Assembly (NCBI GenBank): GCA_902625715.1 | Contig: CACOCP010000003.1 | Coordinates: 1-64,000, forward strand | Origin: an uncultured Pelagibacteraceae bacterium | GTDB taxonomy: Bacteria; Pseudomonadota; Alphaproteobacteria; Pelagibacterales; Pelagibacteraceae | DNA length: 64,000 nt | Direction: 5' to 3' | Shown: positions 1 through 8,399 of the stretch, piece by piece | How the letters are laid out: each line of letters starts with the position of its first letter | Numbering within the stretch: position 1 is the first letter of the stretch | Notes under the pieces: generated by a model | What the model was told of the DNA's origin: nothing | The model's database searches: none | Seen by the model: only the letters and a program-made list of their open reading frames with translations | Program-made: the position numbers and the translations under genes

Positions 1-1481
1 CATATCTTGATACTGAGGAAAATATTGAACCAAAAATTGAAACCAAAACTATTCAAGAAAATTTCCCTTTTGATAAAAAAGCAGAACCAGAATTAAAGAC
101 TTTTAAATTTAAACTACCAACTTTAGATTTTTTAAAACAACCAACAAAAAAAGAGAGAGAGAATTCTTCTGAAATTAAAGTTGATGAAGAAACACTTGAA
201 AAAATATTATTAGATTTTGGAGTGGAGGGTAAAATAAATAAAATAAGCAACGGACCAGTTGTTACATTAAACGAGTTTGAACCAGCGCCAGGTGTGAAAG
301 TATCTAAAATAATTAATTTGTCAGAAGATATTGCTAGAAACACTAGTTCCGAGTCAGCTAGGATAGCAACGATTCCGGGTAGTAGCTCTATTGGGATAGA
401 ATTGCCAAAATCTTCAAGAGAGAACGTTTATCTTAGTGAAATCATATCTAGCACTGAATTTTCAAAGAAAAATATAAAATTACCTATTGCTCTTGGAAAA
501 AGTATTTCTGGTATACCCATTACAGGTGATTTAAGTGCTATGCCTCATTTACTTATTGCAGGTACTACGGGATCTGGAAAATCAGTTTGTATAAATACAA
601 TAATACTATCACTGCTTTATCGACACTCTCCAGATAAGTGCAAATTTATACTAATTGATCCAAAAATGCTTGAGCTATCCACTTATGAAGGCATCCCCCA
701 TTTATTATGTCCTGTTATCACAGAAGCAAAAAGGGCTGCATCAGTGTTAGGGTGGGTCGTTAAAGAAATGGAGAGTAGATATAGACTTATGACAAGAGAA
801 GGAGTTAGAAACATTGATGGGTACAACGATAAACATAAATTATCGATGCCATATATTGTTGTAATTGTTGATGAAATGTCTGACCTTATGTTGGTTGCTG
901 GCAAAGAAATTGAAAATTATATTCAAAAATTATCTCAAATGGCGCGAGCTGCTGGAATTCATATTATTATGGCAACACAAAGACCTAGTGTCGATGTAAT
1001 TACAGGAACTATAAAAGCTAATTTTCCAACAAGGATATCTTTTCAAGTTACCTCTAAAATAGATAGTAGAACTATACTTGGTGAACAAGGTGCTGAACAA
1101 TTACTTGGAAAAGGAGATATGCTTTACATGTCTTCTGCGAACAGAATTGTTAGAATACATGCACCATTTGTATCTGAGAATGAAATTGAAAAAATTAACA
1201 ATTTTTTAAGAAATCAAGCTGAGCCAGATTACGTTGATGAAATTTTAAATTTTGCTGATGAAAAAGACACAAAATCGTCAAACAAAGATGATGAAAATCT
1301 AGATGAATTATACGAAACTGCTCTTGAAATCATTAAAAGTGAAAGAAAAGCCTCTACATCTTTCCTGCAAAGAAAACTGCAAATTGGATATAACCGTGCT
1401 GCAAGAATTATTGACCAAATGGAATTAAATGGTGAAGTAAGCAAAGCCAATCACGTGGGCAAAAGAGAAGTTCTTAAATGA
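1..1481 (+). CDS. ftsK: DNA translocase FtsK, C-terminal part (5' end outside window)
   Basis: Septal DNA-pumping ATPase that resolves chromosome dimers and clears DNA at division. The frame is open from base 3, so the GTG start at 222 in the ORF track is only the first start-like codon inside a longer gene. About 70 extra residues are visible upstream, including acidic linker. Seen: the PGVKVSKI segment before the motor, Walker A GTTGSGKS (about 565-590), Walker B-like VVIVDEMSDLM, then IIMATQRPSVDVITG. The winged-helix gamma domain, which reads KOPS in the family, fills roughly the last 60 residues (SFLQRKLQIGYNRAARIID). The N-terminal membrane domain lies outside. The stop overlaps the lolA start by 4 bp (ATGA). 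Confidence 0.97.
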   Translation, partial: YLDTEENIEPKIETKTIQENFPFDKKAEPELKTFKFKLPTLDFLKQPTKKERENSSEIKVDEETLEKILLDFGVEGKINKISNGPVVTLNEFEPAPGVKVSKIINLSEDIARNTSSESARIATIPGSSSIGIELPKSSRENVYLSEIISSTEFSKKNIKLPIALGKSISGIPITGDLSAMPHLLIAGTTGSGKSVCINTIILSLLYRHSPDKCKFILIDPKMLELSTYEGIPHLLCPVITEAKRAASVLGWVVKEMESRYRLMTREGVRNIDGYNDKHKLSMPYIVVIVDEMSDLMLVAGKEIENYIQKLSQMARAAGIHIIMATQRPSVDVITGTIKANFPTRISFQVTSKIDSRTILGEQGAEQLLGKGDMLYMSSANRIVRIHAPFVSENEIEKINNFLRNQAEPDYVDEILNFADEKDTKSSNKDDENLDELYETALEIIKSERKASTSFLQRKLQIGYNRAARIIDQMELNGEVSKANHVGKREVLK

Positions 1482-2032
1482 AAAAATTAATTTTAATTTT
1501 TTTTTTTTTATCTATGACAATTGCATATGGATCTGTAAAATCTCAAATAATTTCAAATTTAGTTTCTACAGACAATTTAAAGTTTAAATTTAAACAAAAA
1601 ATTGAAGAAAAAATCGAAACAGGAAGCTGCATAATTAATTACCCAAAAAAAATATTTTGTGAATATGATGACTTCTACAAAAAGGTTTTAGTTTCTAACG
1701 GTAAGTCATTATTAATAAATTCAAACAAAAATAATCAGTATTTTAGATATTCTCTAGACAAAACCCCTCTTAACCTAATTTTGGATAAGGAATTTATTAT
1801 TGAACGAATTAGAGAACTTGGGGAAGAGATTTCTGTCGGCGATAATTACAAATTTGAATTAACTTATGAAAATTTAGATATAATTATTTACTTTGATAAT
1901 CAGAGTCTTAATTTAGTTGGTTGGTCAACAATCGATATATACCAAAATAAAGTTGAAACAAAACTCTCAATTGTTGATAAAAATATTCAAGTTGATCAAA
2001 AAATATTCGATATTAGAAACTATACTAATTAA
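1478..2032 (+). CDS. lolA: Outer-membrane lipoprotein carrier protein LolA
   Basis: Periplasmic chaperone that ferries lipoproteins from the LolCDE exporter to the outer membrane. The 184-aa product has a Sec signal peptide (MKKLILIFFFLSMTIAYG) and a LolA-type beta-rich body, with conserved-looking segments GSCIINYPKKIFCEYDD and LVSNGKSLLI. Sequence similarity is modest, as usual for alphaproteobacterial LolA; the position directly after ftsK supports the call. Translation is probably coupled to ftsK (ATGA overlap). A run of 13 T residues codes the FFF of the signal peptide. The 3' end overlaps the convergent GNAT gene by 8 bp. Confidence 0.85.
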   Translation: MKKLILIFFFLSMTIAYGSVKSQIISNLVSTDNLKFKFKQKIEEKIETGSCIINYPKKIFCEYDDFYKKVLVSNGKSLLINSNKNNQYFRYSLDKTPLNLILDKEFIIERIRELGEEISVGDNYKFELTYENLDIIIYFDNQSLNLVGWSTIDIYQNKVETKLSIVDKNIQVDQKIFDIRNYTN

Positions 2033-2537
2033 TATCTAAATTTATTGTTTCTGACTTAAATATTTTCATTCCCCGAGATAAATAGTTTTTAAGAGCATTC
2101 TCGTGGTCTAAGGAACAAGTATGAAGCCATATCTTATTAACTTTTTTCTCAAAACACTTTGTAATTGCTAAAGACAAAAGATGAGCTCCATATTTTTTTC
2201 CATAAAACTCTTTTAAAATTCCAAAATATGCTATTTCACAATCATTTTTTTCCTGATTAATAATTTGCTCAAAGTATCCAACCAATTCATCATCTTCTTT
2301 CAATACATAAGTTTTTACATTTGGATTACTTACGTAAGATATCCATTTTTGATCATCCCAAACTAAACGGTCAATCCATCTATGATCACTTCCAATTTGT
2401 TTATAAAAAAATTTGTTTATTTGAAAATCTGGTGGATTTATCTCAAATAGTTCACATTTATTGTTTGGGTTTTTTGAATAATTTAATTCATCGATAGATT
2501 TTATCTCTAAATAATTTCGACTAACTTTTTTAATCAC
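2025..2537 (-). CDS. GNAT-family N-acetyltransferase
   Basis: A 170-aa acyltransferase of the GNAT fold that would use acetyl-CoA; the substrate is unknown. Seen: the central beta strands (VGYFEQI, CEIAYFGILKEFYGKKYGAHLL), in which FYGKKYGAHLL stands where the CoA-pyrophosphate-binding loop (Q/RxxGxG/A) is expected, and a C-terminal LHTCSLDHENALKNYLSRGMKIF typical of GNAT strand 5 and helix 4. The start is GTG, overlapping the stop of the HIT gene (GTGA), so it is the last gene of the mcl-mtkA-mtkB-HIT run and probably translationally coupled. Nothing here fixes a specific function. Confidence 0.8.
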   Translation of the reverse strand: MIKKVSRNYLEIKSIDELNYSKNPNNKCELFEINPPDFQINKFFYKQIGSDHRWIDRLVWDDQKWISYVSNPNVKTYVLKEDDELVGYFEQIINQEKNDCEIAYFGILKEFYGKKYGAHLLSLAITKCFEKKVNKIWLHTCSLDHENALKNYLSRGMKIFKSETINLDIN

Positions 2538-2899
2538 AAAACCAGTTTACCTACTTTTTCACCACCAAATAAGTGAAAATGTAAATGTGGAACTTCTTGT
2601 CCTCCATCATCATTAATGTTTGCTAAAGTTCTATAACCATTACCTTTTTCGGAGGAAATACCTAATTTTTCAGCCACAATAGATATTCCATTTATAAGTC
2701 CTACAATCTCATCCTTAGATGCATTTTTATTAAAGTCATCAAGGTTGATATATTTTCCTTTTGGTATCACTAAAGCATGAACTTTCTTTTGTGGATTTAT
2801 ATCGTGAAAAGACAATACAAAATCGTCTTCATAAATTTTTTTGCAAGGTATTTCTCCTCTTAAAATTTTAGCGAAAATATTTTGATCATCGTAAGGCAT
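2534..2899 (-). CDS. HIT-family (histidine triad) nucleotide hydrolase, HinT-like
   Basis: A 121-aa HIT protein of the HinT/PKCI branch, which in characterised members hydrolyses nucleoside phosphoramidates and aminoacyl-AMP. Seen: N-terminal NIFAKILRGEIPCKKIYED and the catalytic triad motif HLHFHLFGG near residues 104-112. Length is normal for the family. The start codon abuts the mtkB stop without a spacer, and the gene overlaps the downstream GNAT gene, so it belongs to the same transcription unit. That placement probably reflects genome packing rather than a role in C2 metabolism. Confidence 0.93.
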   Translation of the reverse strand: MPYDDQNIFAKILRGEIPCKKIYEDDFVLSFHDINPQKKVHALVIPKGKYINLDDFNKNASKDEIVGLINGISIVAEKLGISSEKGNGYRTLANINDDGGQEVPHLHFHLFGGEKVGKLVL

Positions 2900-3787
2900 T
2901 TATATTTTATCAAGAACAGATTTTACCGTATCACCCATAACAGACGGATTTTTGGAAATTGTAACTCCACATTCTTTTAAAATTTCAACTTTTTCGATTG
3001 CACTTTCTCCATATGCTGAGACTATTGCTCCAGCATGACCCATAACCCGTCCTTTTGGAGCTGTTAATCCAGCAATATAACCTATCACTGGTTTTTTCAT
3101 ATTTTCTTTTGCAAATTCTCCAGCTGCTACTTCTTGTGGTCCTCCTATTTCTCCAATCATTAATACAGCATCAGTTTCATCGTCAGTTTCAAATTTTTCA
3201 ATTATATCTCTAAACGAACTTCCATTGATCGGATCACCACCAATACCAACACTTGTTGAAATTCCTATGTCTAAATTTTTCATTTGCTGAGCAGCTTCAT
3301 AACCTAAAGTTCCTGAACGGCTTATAATTCCAACTCTTCCTTCTTTGTAAATGTGCCCAGGCATTATTCCTAACATTGATTTTCCTGGACTAATAATTCC
3401 TGCACAGTTAGGTCCGACTAAAGTCATTTTTTCTGTTCTAGAATATCGTCTCATATATCTTTTAATTCTAATCATGTCGTGTGATGGAATTCCGTCAACT
3501 ATAGCTACACAAGTTTTAATACCTGCATCAGCTGCTTCCATTGCAGAGTCTGCTGCAAACGCTGGGGGAACAAATAGTATTGATGCTGTTGCCCCTGTAT
3601 GTTTAACGGCATCTTTTACAGTGTTGAAAACAGGTCTATCTAAATGTTTTTGGCCTCCTTTGCCAGGTGTGACGCCTCCAACAACGTTAGAACCGTATTT
3701 TATCATTTCCTCAGCATGAAATGTACCCATCTTTCCAGTAAACCCTTGGATAATAATTTTTGTATCTTTGTGAATAATTACTGACAT
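2900..3787 (-). CDS. mtkB: Malate-CoA ligase alpha subunit (SucD-like)
   Basis: Alpha subunit of an ADP-forming acyl-CoA synthetase, with CoA-binding Rossmann domain and the phospho-histidine loop (GHAGAI, about residue 250). It would be annotated sucD by default. I prefer malate thiokinase for two reasons. First, GPNCAGIISPG, MPGHIY and the RIKRYMRRY segment resemble methylotroph MtkB as I recall it, rather than E. coli SucD (GPNCPGVITPG, QPGHIH). Second, it sits behind malyl-CoA lyase and the partner beta subunit with no spacer. Product: malyl-CoA from malate, CoA and ATP. Dual activity on succinate cannot be excluded from sequence. Confidence 0.82.
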   Translation of the reverse strand: MSVIIHKDTKIIIQGFTGKMGTFHAEEMIKYGSNVVGGVTPGKGGQKHLDRPVFNTVKDAVKHTGATASILFVPPAFAADSAMEAADAGIKTCVAIVDGIPSHDMIRIKRYMRRYSRTEKMTLVGPNCAGIISPGKSMLGIMPGHIYKEGRVGIISRSGTLGYEAAQQMKNLDIGISTSVGIGGDPINGSSFRDIIEKFETDDETDAVLMIGEIGGPQEVAAGEFAKENMKKPVIGYIAGLTAPKGRVMGHAGAIVSAYGESAIEKVEILKECGVTISKNPSVMGDTVKSVLDKI

Positions 3788-4948
3788 TTATTTCAATGCT
3801 GCAACAGCCTTGTTAGCAGCCTCCTCTAAAGTACCTGCCTGTATATAATTTATATTGCTGTCTTTTAAAATTTTATTTCCCTTTTCAACATTTGTGCCGG
3901 CTAATCTAATAACCAATGGAACTTTTACCTCAATTTTTTCTAATGCTTGGACAATACCTTCTGCAACCCAATCACATCTATTTATACCTGCAAAAATATT
4001 TACTAATATTACTTTTACTTTTTTATCCATTGTTATTAGTCTAAACGCTTTGACAATTTTTTCTGGTGTTGCACCTCCACCAACATCTAAAAAATTAGCA
4101 GGTTCTCCACCAGCTAATTTAATCATGTCCATTGATGCCATAGCAAGTCCAGCTCCATTAATAATATTTCCAATGTTTCCATCCAAACTGACATAATTTA
4201 AACCTCTGTCAGATGCATATACCTCTTTTTCATCTTCTTGAGATTTATCTCTCAGTTCTGAAACTTTATTTCTTCTAAACATTGCATTGTTATCAAAGCT
4301 CATTTTACAATCTAAAGCTAATATTTGTTTTTGTTTTGAAATTACTAATGGATTAACTTCAACCATTGTAGCATCTAGTTCGCTGAATGCTTTAGCACAT
4401 CCAATTATTGTATCTGAAGCTCTAGCTATTAACTCTGGATCAATACCTAATCCAAATGCTAATTCTCTTGCTTGAAAACTTTGAATTCCTACCGCTACTT
4501 CAATTTTAGATCTAATAATTGTCTCTGGTTTTTCTTTAGCAATTTCCTCAACACTCATTCCTCCTTCTGTTGAGGCTACAACCATGATGCTCTCTGAACT
4601 TCTATCAAATACTAAACCTAGATAAAGTTCCTTTTCAATATCAGTTGCTTCTTCAATATATATTCTATTTACAATTTTTCCTTCGGGTCCTGTTTGATTT
4701 GTAACTAATTTTTTACCTAATAATTTATCTGTTGCCTGAGCAACCTCTAAAGGTGAATCACAAACTATTATTCCTCCTGCCTTTCCTCTTGCTCCAGAAT
4801 GAATTTGTGCTTTTACAACCCATTTAGATCCACCAATCTCTCTCGCTTTATTTTCAGCATTTTCAGGACTATAAACAATTCCTCCTCTTGGAATAGTTAC
4901 TCCAAAACTAGATAGAATTTCCTTTGCTTGATATTCGTGTATATCCAT
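3788..4948 (-). CDS. mtkA: Malate-CoA ligase beta subunit (SucC-like)
   Basis: ATP-grasp beta subunit (386 aa) pairing with the next gene. Seen: MDIHEYQAKEIL start, GARGKAGGI ATP-grasp loop, EVNPLVI metal-site region, GGEPANFLDVGGGA and the C-terminal flavodoxin-like domain. The stretch VNIFAGINRCDWVAEGIV matches my memory of MtkA from serine-cycle methylotrophs. E. coli SucC reads NIFGGIVRCDLIADGI at the same place, so the acid-binding end looks malate-type. It lies 2 bp after mcl and abuts mtkB, indicating one operon. If the genome also has a TCA-linked sucCD elsewhere, this reading is strengthened. Confidence 0.84.
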   Translation of the reverse strand: MDIHEYQAKEILSSFGVTIPRGGIVYSPENAENKAREIGGSKWVVKAQIHSGARGKAGGIIVCDSPLEVAQATDKLLGKKLVTNQTGPEGKIVNRIYIEEATDIEKELYLGLVFDRSSESIMVVASTEGGMSVEEIAKEKPETIIRSKIEVAVGIQSFQARELAFGLGIDPELIARASDTIIGCAKAFSELDATMVEVNPLVISKQKQILALDCKMSFDNNAMFRRNKVSELRDKSQEDEKEVYASDRGLNYVSLDGNIGNIINGAGLAMASMDMIKLAGGEPANFLDVGGGATPEKIVKAFRLITMDKKVKVILVNIFAGINRCDWVAEGIVQALEKIEVKVPLVIRLAGTNVEKGNKILKDSNINYIQAGTLEEAANKAVAALK

Positions 4949-4950
4949 AA

Positions 4951-5886
4951 TTATTTGTTTATTAATTTATCTATATTAACAATATTCTCTGCCATTCTTG
5001 CAGACGCTGCATCAATCATTCTGCCATCTAATTGAGCTGCGCCTTTGCCTTCATTAGCAGCTTTTTCTAATTCCTCCAGAATCCTTTTTGCTTTATTCAC
5101 TTCAGCTTCTGGAGGTGAAAATACTTTATTTGCTAATTCTATTTGAGAAGGATGTATTGCCCATTTTCCTTCTATCCCTATAGCTGCTCCTCTTTTTGCA
5201 GCAGCTACATAAGCATCAGGATCATTAAAATCTCCAAAAGGGCCATCAATTGCTCTTAATCCATAGGCTCTACAAGTCATTACTAATTCTGATAAACCAT
5301 GATGCCATTGATCACCAGGATAATCAGGATTTAATCCACCTATAACAACTGTTCTTGCTCTTAAGCTTGCTGCGTAATCTGCTACTCCAAAATGTAAAGC
5401 CTCAAGTCTTTCGCTTGATGTTGCGATTTCTTTTATGTTTGACATTCCAAGTGCTGTTTCAATTAAACATTCGATTCCAATTTTGTTTTTAATTTTTTTA
5501 TTTGTTTCAATTTGTGTAAGCATACAGTCAACCATATAAACATCACTGACAGTCCCTGCTTTTGGAACTAGAATTGTGTCAACATTTTCTCCAGCTTGCT
5601 CAACAATTTCAACAAGGTCGCTATACATATAATGTGTATCTAAACTATTAATTCTTACAGACATTGTTTTTCCTTTTTCTCTCCAATTAATTTCGTTTAA
5701 AGCTTTAATAACATTTGCTCTTGCAGTTATCTTATCATTTGGAGAAACAGCATCTTCTAAATCTAAAAAGATATAATCGGCGTCAGAATTCAATGCTTTT
5801 TCAAACATTTTTGGAGATGAGCCTGGAACCGCTAGTTCGCTTCTTTGAAGTCTAGATCTTGCAGGTTTATAAAATTTATGGCTCAT
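4951..5886 (-). CDS. mcl: L-malyl-CoA lyase (CitE-like superfamily)
   Basis: TIM-barrel lyase that cleaves malyl-CoA to glyoxylate and acetyl-CoA. Seen: RSELAVPGSSPKMFEKA, the acidic metal-binding FLDLEDAVSP, VRINSLDTHYMY, ECLIETALGMSNI, HFGVADYAASLRART and GPFGDFNDPDAY, then EGKWAIHPSQIELANKVF. These follow methylotroph MclA more closely than citrate lyase CitE. The loop between IGGLNPDY and the following helix is shorter than in the Methylobacterium enzyme as I remember it. First gene of mcl-mtkA-mtkB. Alternative: a beta-methylmalyl- or citramalyl-CoA lyase. Confidence 0.85.
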   Translation of the reverse strand: MSHKFYKPARSRLQRSELAVPGSSPKMFEKALNSDADYIFLDLEDAVSPNDKITARANVIKALNEINWREKGKTMSVRINSLDTHYMYSDLVEIVEQAGENVDTILVPKAGTVSDVYMVDCMLTQIETNKKIKNKIGIECLIETALGMSNIKEIATSSERLEALHFGVADYAASLRARTVVIGGLNPDYPGDQWHHGLSELVMTCRAYGLRAIDGPFGDFNDPDAYVAAAKRGAAIGIEGKWAIHPSQIELANKVFSPPEAEVNKAKRILEELEKAANEGKGAAQLDGRMIDAASARMAENIVNIDKLINK

Positions 5887-5934
5887 TTTTATAAAAAAAG
5901 TATATCTGGATTTAATTAATGTGAATACTTAATT

Positions 5935-6345
5935 CTACTTAAGAGATAAATTAAATTTAGACGGCTTCCAATCTTTTGGTGCAAGTTCTAAATCTTCAAA
6001 CTCAAAAGCTGGAGCAACAGTACAACCGATTAGGCTGTATTTGCCTTTGGGTTTCATTGCAAACCAAGTATTTTTTTTAATACTATAAATAAAATTGTTA
6101 TTTGACCCAATTTGGTTAGTTTCAAACTCTTCTCCATCTTTGGAAGTATATATTTCTAAAGGATCTCCAAAATAAAAGTGAACTGTTTCATTTTTAGTTA
6201 TTCTGTGCCAATGAGAATGTTCGTGGCCTTCCAATAAAAAATAAATGTGACTTACATCTCTATTCTTAAATACCTCGACGTAATGTCCTCCCTCAGGATG
6301 AGGTATCATTTTATGGTATTCTATTAAAGATTTAACAATATTCAT
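5935..6345 (-). CDS. Cupin, DUF985 family
   Basis: A 136-aa single-domain cupin. Seen: the family start MIPHPEGGHYVEVFK, YFLLEGHEHSHWHRI (metal-ligand-like His cluster), the VHFYFGDPLEIY strand, NNTWFA-type turn (KKNTWFAMKP), and LIGCTVAPAFEFEDLELA at the end. These are hallmarks of DUF985/cupin_5. The biochemical role is not established for most members. It lies 48 bp upstream of mcl on the same strand and could be co-transcribed, but a separate promoter fits in that gap equally well. Confidence 0.85.
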   Translation of the reverse strand: MNIVKSLIEYHKMIPHPEGGHYVEVFKNRDVSHIYFLLEGHEHSHWHRITKNETVHFYFGDPLEIYTSKDGEEFETNQIGSNNNFIYSIKKNTWFAMKPKGKYSLIGCTVAPAFEFEDLELAPKDWKPSKFNLSLK

Positions 6346-6430
6346 AAGTTTTCTTAATATATTTTATCATTGTTAACTTTTTTTTATTTCTATTTAATAA
6401 TTTTATCCCTTATTAAAATAATAAGTATAA

Positions 6431-6643
6431 TTATTTATTTACACCGTACTTGCTGAATTTATACCACGCTCTCTCATGAAAATAGTATAGAAACATTTTT
6501 GTTAAAACTTCAATTCCTGCTATTGTTCCTGCCCAGTCAAACTTTCCAGTTATTAACCATGCTATTAAAAATGTGTCTAAACTTGCTATTACTCTCCAAG
6601 TAACTGTTTTGGCTAGATGTCTTTTTTTCTCTACGTGTTTCAT
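6431..6643 (-). CDS. DUF2061 small membrane protein
   Basis: A 70-aa inner-membrane protein with about two hydrophobic helices. The pattern KRHLAKTVTWRVIASLDTF, GTIAGIEVLTKMFLYYFHERAW matches DUF2061, whose members sit alone or fused to assimilatory sulfate-reduction enzymes. Function is unknown. The ATG follows an AAAGGC Shine-Dalgarno-like stretch, and a tandem TGCGGAAAT repeat lies 17-40 bp upstream. Nearest neighbours give no functional clue. Confidence 0.85.
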   Translation of the reverse strand: MKHVEKKRHLAKTVTWRVIASLDTFLIAWLITGKFDWAGTIAGIEVLTKMFLYYFHERAWYKFSKYGVNK

Positions 6644-6660
6644 AATTGCCTTTCTTTTTA

Positions 6661-6683
6661 TTTCCGCAACTATAATTTCCGCA
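6661..6683 (-). promoter_or_regulatory. Tandem TGCGGAAA repeat upstream of the DUF2061 gene
   Basis: Two exact copies of TTTCCGCA (TGCGGAAA on the gene strand) start 15 bp apart, 18-40 bp before the DUF2061 ATG. C and G are rare in spacers of this genome, so a repeated GC-containing octamer is notable. Spacing of about 1.5 helical turns is compatible with a direct-repeat operator or with part of the promoter. No known regulator motif is recognised. Confidence 0.3.
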
Positions 6684-6795
6684 CGTAATTTTTAGATTTT
6701 AGAAATAATTAAATTAAAGTAAATTTTTATTATGCCACATGTAAATTAAAATTAATTAATGGGTTTGAGTAAAGCTGTTATTTATTGCCTAATTT

Positions 6796-7293
6796 ATGGC
6801 TAATTTTAAATCTAATCAAATAAATGTGAAATATATTTTTATTTTATTTTTATCTATATTTTTAGTCTCGTGTAACACGACCAATCCAACTGATGTTAAA
6901 AAGTCAGACACTCAAAGAATTAAATCAATTAAATACGGAAATATTGTTTCCTCTTTACCAGTAAAAGTTAAAGGTGAAGGAAGTTTAATTGGTGCTACTA
7001 CAGGAGCAATGATTGGGGGTCTTTTAGGTACACAGGTTTGTGGAAAAGAACTAATTGCAGGGGCAAAATGTGAGGAAATTGCAATTGTTTATGCAACAAT
7101 TGGCGGGGCTGCGCTTGGTTATGTTACAGAAGCCTTATTAGGAAACCATGATGGACATCAATATATTATTAACATTGATGACAGTGAAGATGATGTAGCC
7201 ATTGTTCAAGGTAGTGAAACAAAATTAAGTAATAATGATAGGGTTGTGATAATATTTGGTAAAACTATAAGAGTATTGCCTTACGACGGTTAA
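6796..7293 (+). CDS. Glycine-zipper outer-membrane lipoprotein (SlyB/Pcp-like)
   Basis: A 165-aa predicted lipoprotein. The N-terminal hydrophobic stretch ends in a lipobox LVSC (cysteine near residue 26). A glycine-zipper segment (LIGATTGAMIGGLLG, then TIGGAALGYVTEALLG) follows, and a beta-rich C-terminal half ends in IRVLPYDG. This arrangement is typical of the SlyB/17-kDa surface-antigen group, thought to stabilise the outer membrane. Two extra cysteines (QVCGKELIAGAKCE) sit between the zipper halves and could pair. The stop lies 1 bp from the end of convergent hisE, leaving no room for a terminator. Confidence 0.78.
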   Translation: MANFKSNQINVKYIFILFLSIFLVSCNTTNPTDVKKSDTQRIKSIKYGNIVSSLPVKVKGEGSLIGATTGAMIGGLLGTQVCGKELIAGAKCEEIAIVYATIGGAALGYVTEALLGNHDGHQYIINIDDSEDDVAIVQGSETKLSNNDRVVIIFGKTIRVLPYDG

Positions 7294-7294
7294 A

Positions 7295-7567
7295 CTACTT
7301 TTTCCTAGAATTTAACTCTTCCATCACTTCTTCAATTTTTATGCCACTTTTTTCCAGATACATTATCAAATGATAAAAAACGTCAGCAGCTTCATGGATT
7401 TTGTTTGTATTTTTTTCAACAGAATCAATTAACTCATCTATTTCCTCTAGGATCTTTTCTTTTGCTAAAGTTTTATCCTCTAAAAGTTTATTAGTATAAG
7501 ATCCCTCAACTGGGTTCTTTTTTCTTTCTCTTGCAAGAGTAACGAGATCCTCTAAAATTTTAAGCAT
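7295..7567 (-). CDS. hisE: Phosphoribosyl-ATP pyrophosphatase HisE
   Basis: Second step of histidine synthesis: PR-ATP to PR-AMP plus pyrophosphate. I place the start at the ATG at 7567 (MLKILEDLVTLARERKK), not the track's 7636, because the extra 23 residues come from the coding region of hisF and HisE proteins are about 90-110 aa. Seen: the EEIDELIDSVEKN and HEAADVFYHLIMYL helices carrying the Mg-binding acidic residues of the all-alpha NTP pyrophosphatase fold. Last gene of the his operon, 1 bp after hisF. Confidence 0.92.
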   Translation of the reverse strand: MLKILEDLVTLARERKKNPVEGSYTNKLLEDKTLAKEKILEEIDELIDSVEKNTNKIHEAADVFYHLIMYLEKSGIKIEEVMEELNSRKK

Positions 7568-7568
7568 A

Positions 7569-8321
7569 CTAAATCCTAACAGGTATATCTTTTGAAGCCA
7601 AATATTGCTTTGCTTCATTAACTGAGTATGTGCCATAATGAAATATTGATGCAGCTAAAACTGCGCTAGCACCTGATTTTATTCCATCAACCAAATGATC
7701 CAGAGTTCCAACTCCACCAGATGCAATGACAGGAATATTAACACTTTCAGAAATAGTTTTCATTAATTCAATATCATATCCGGATTGAGTGCCATCTTTA
7801 TCCATTGAGGTAACAAGTAGTTCCCCTGCTCCACTTTTTTCCATATTAAGTGCAAATTCCATTGCATTAATTCCTGTTTCTTTTCTTCCACCATGAGTAA
7901 ATATTTCCCATATGTCTCCTTTTTTTTTTGCATCAATTGCAACAACAATACATTGCGAACCAAATTTTTTTGAGCTTTCTTCAACAACTCTTGGATTTTG
8001 GACTGCAGCTGTATTTATTGAAACTTTATCAGCACCACAGTTTAAAAGTTTGTTTATATCATCAACACTTCTTACGCCTCCTCCAACTGTCAAAGGCACA
8101 AAACATTTTTTTGAAGTCTCCTTTACCACATCATAAATAGTATCTCTATTTTCATTCGATGCAGTTATGTCTAAAAAGCATATTTCATCAGCACCCCCAT
8201 CACTATATATCTTTGCTTGTTCAACTGGGTCTCCAGCATCTTTTAGATCGACAAAATTTATACCTTTTACAACTCTTCCATTTTTAACATCTAAACAAGG
8301 GATAATTCTATTTTTAAGCAT
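7569..8321 (-). CDS. hisF: Imidazole glycerol phosphate synthase cyclase subunit HisF
   Basis: Uses ammonia from HisH to convert PRFAR to imidazole-glycerol phosphate and AICAR. The ATG at 8321 gives the classic [20 protein letters not shown] start; the track's longer start (8366) lies in the hisA-hisF spacer and adds unconserved residues. Seen: catalytic Asp in [19 protein letters not shown], the second Asp in [13 protein letters not shown], and [16 protein letters not shown]. Complete at 250 aa. A 78-bp gap separates it from hisA, the longest inside this operon. Confidence 0.97.
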   Translation of the reverse strand: MLKNRIIPCLDVKNGRVVKGINFVDLKDAGDPVEQAKIYSDGGADEICFLDITASNENRDTIYDVVKETSKKCFVPLTVGGGVRSVDDINKLLNCGADKVSINTAAVQNPRVVEESSKKFGSQCIVVAIDAKKKGDIWEIFTHGGRKETGINAMEFALNMEKSGAGELLVTSMDKDGTQSGYDIELMKTISESVNIPVIASGGVGTLDHLVDGIKSGASAVLAASIFHYGTYSVNEAKQYLASKDIPVRI

Positions 8322-8399
8322 AACTAGAAATATATCCTGTATAGAAAATTTACCCCCACTAGGCATAATATTATAACAGCTAGATATAGGCTCAAGTAA

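Noticed and set aside
1448-1457. TCACGTGG near the end of ftsK as a parS site
   Set aside because: Only the CACGTG core is shared; the flanking GTTT/AAAC arms of parS are missing.
3351-3719. 122-aa plus-strand ORF inside mtkB
   Set aside because: Antisense shadow of a conserved coding region; no start context and no recognisable domain.
2900-4948. Plain succinyl-CoA synthetase sucCD
   Set aside because: Kept as an alternative. The adjacent malyl-CoA lyase and the MtkAB-like stretches make malate-CoA ligase the better call.
8322-8366. N-terminal extension of HisF in the ORF track
   Set aside because: HisF proteins begin at [12 protein letters not shown]; the extra 15 residues are unconserved and lie in the spacer.
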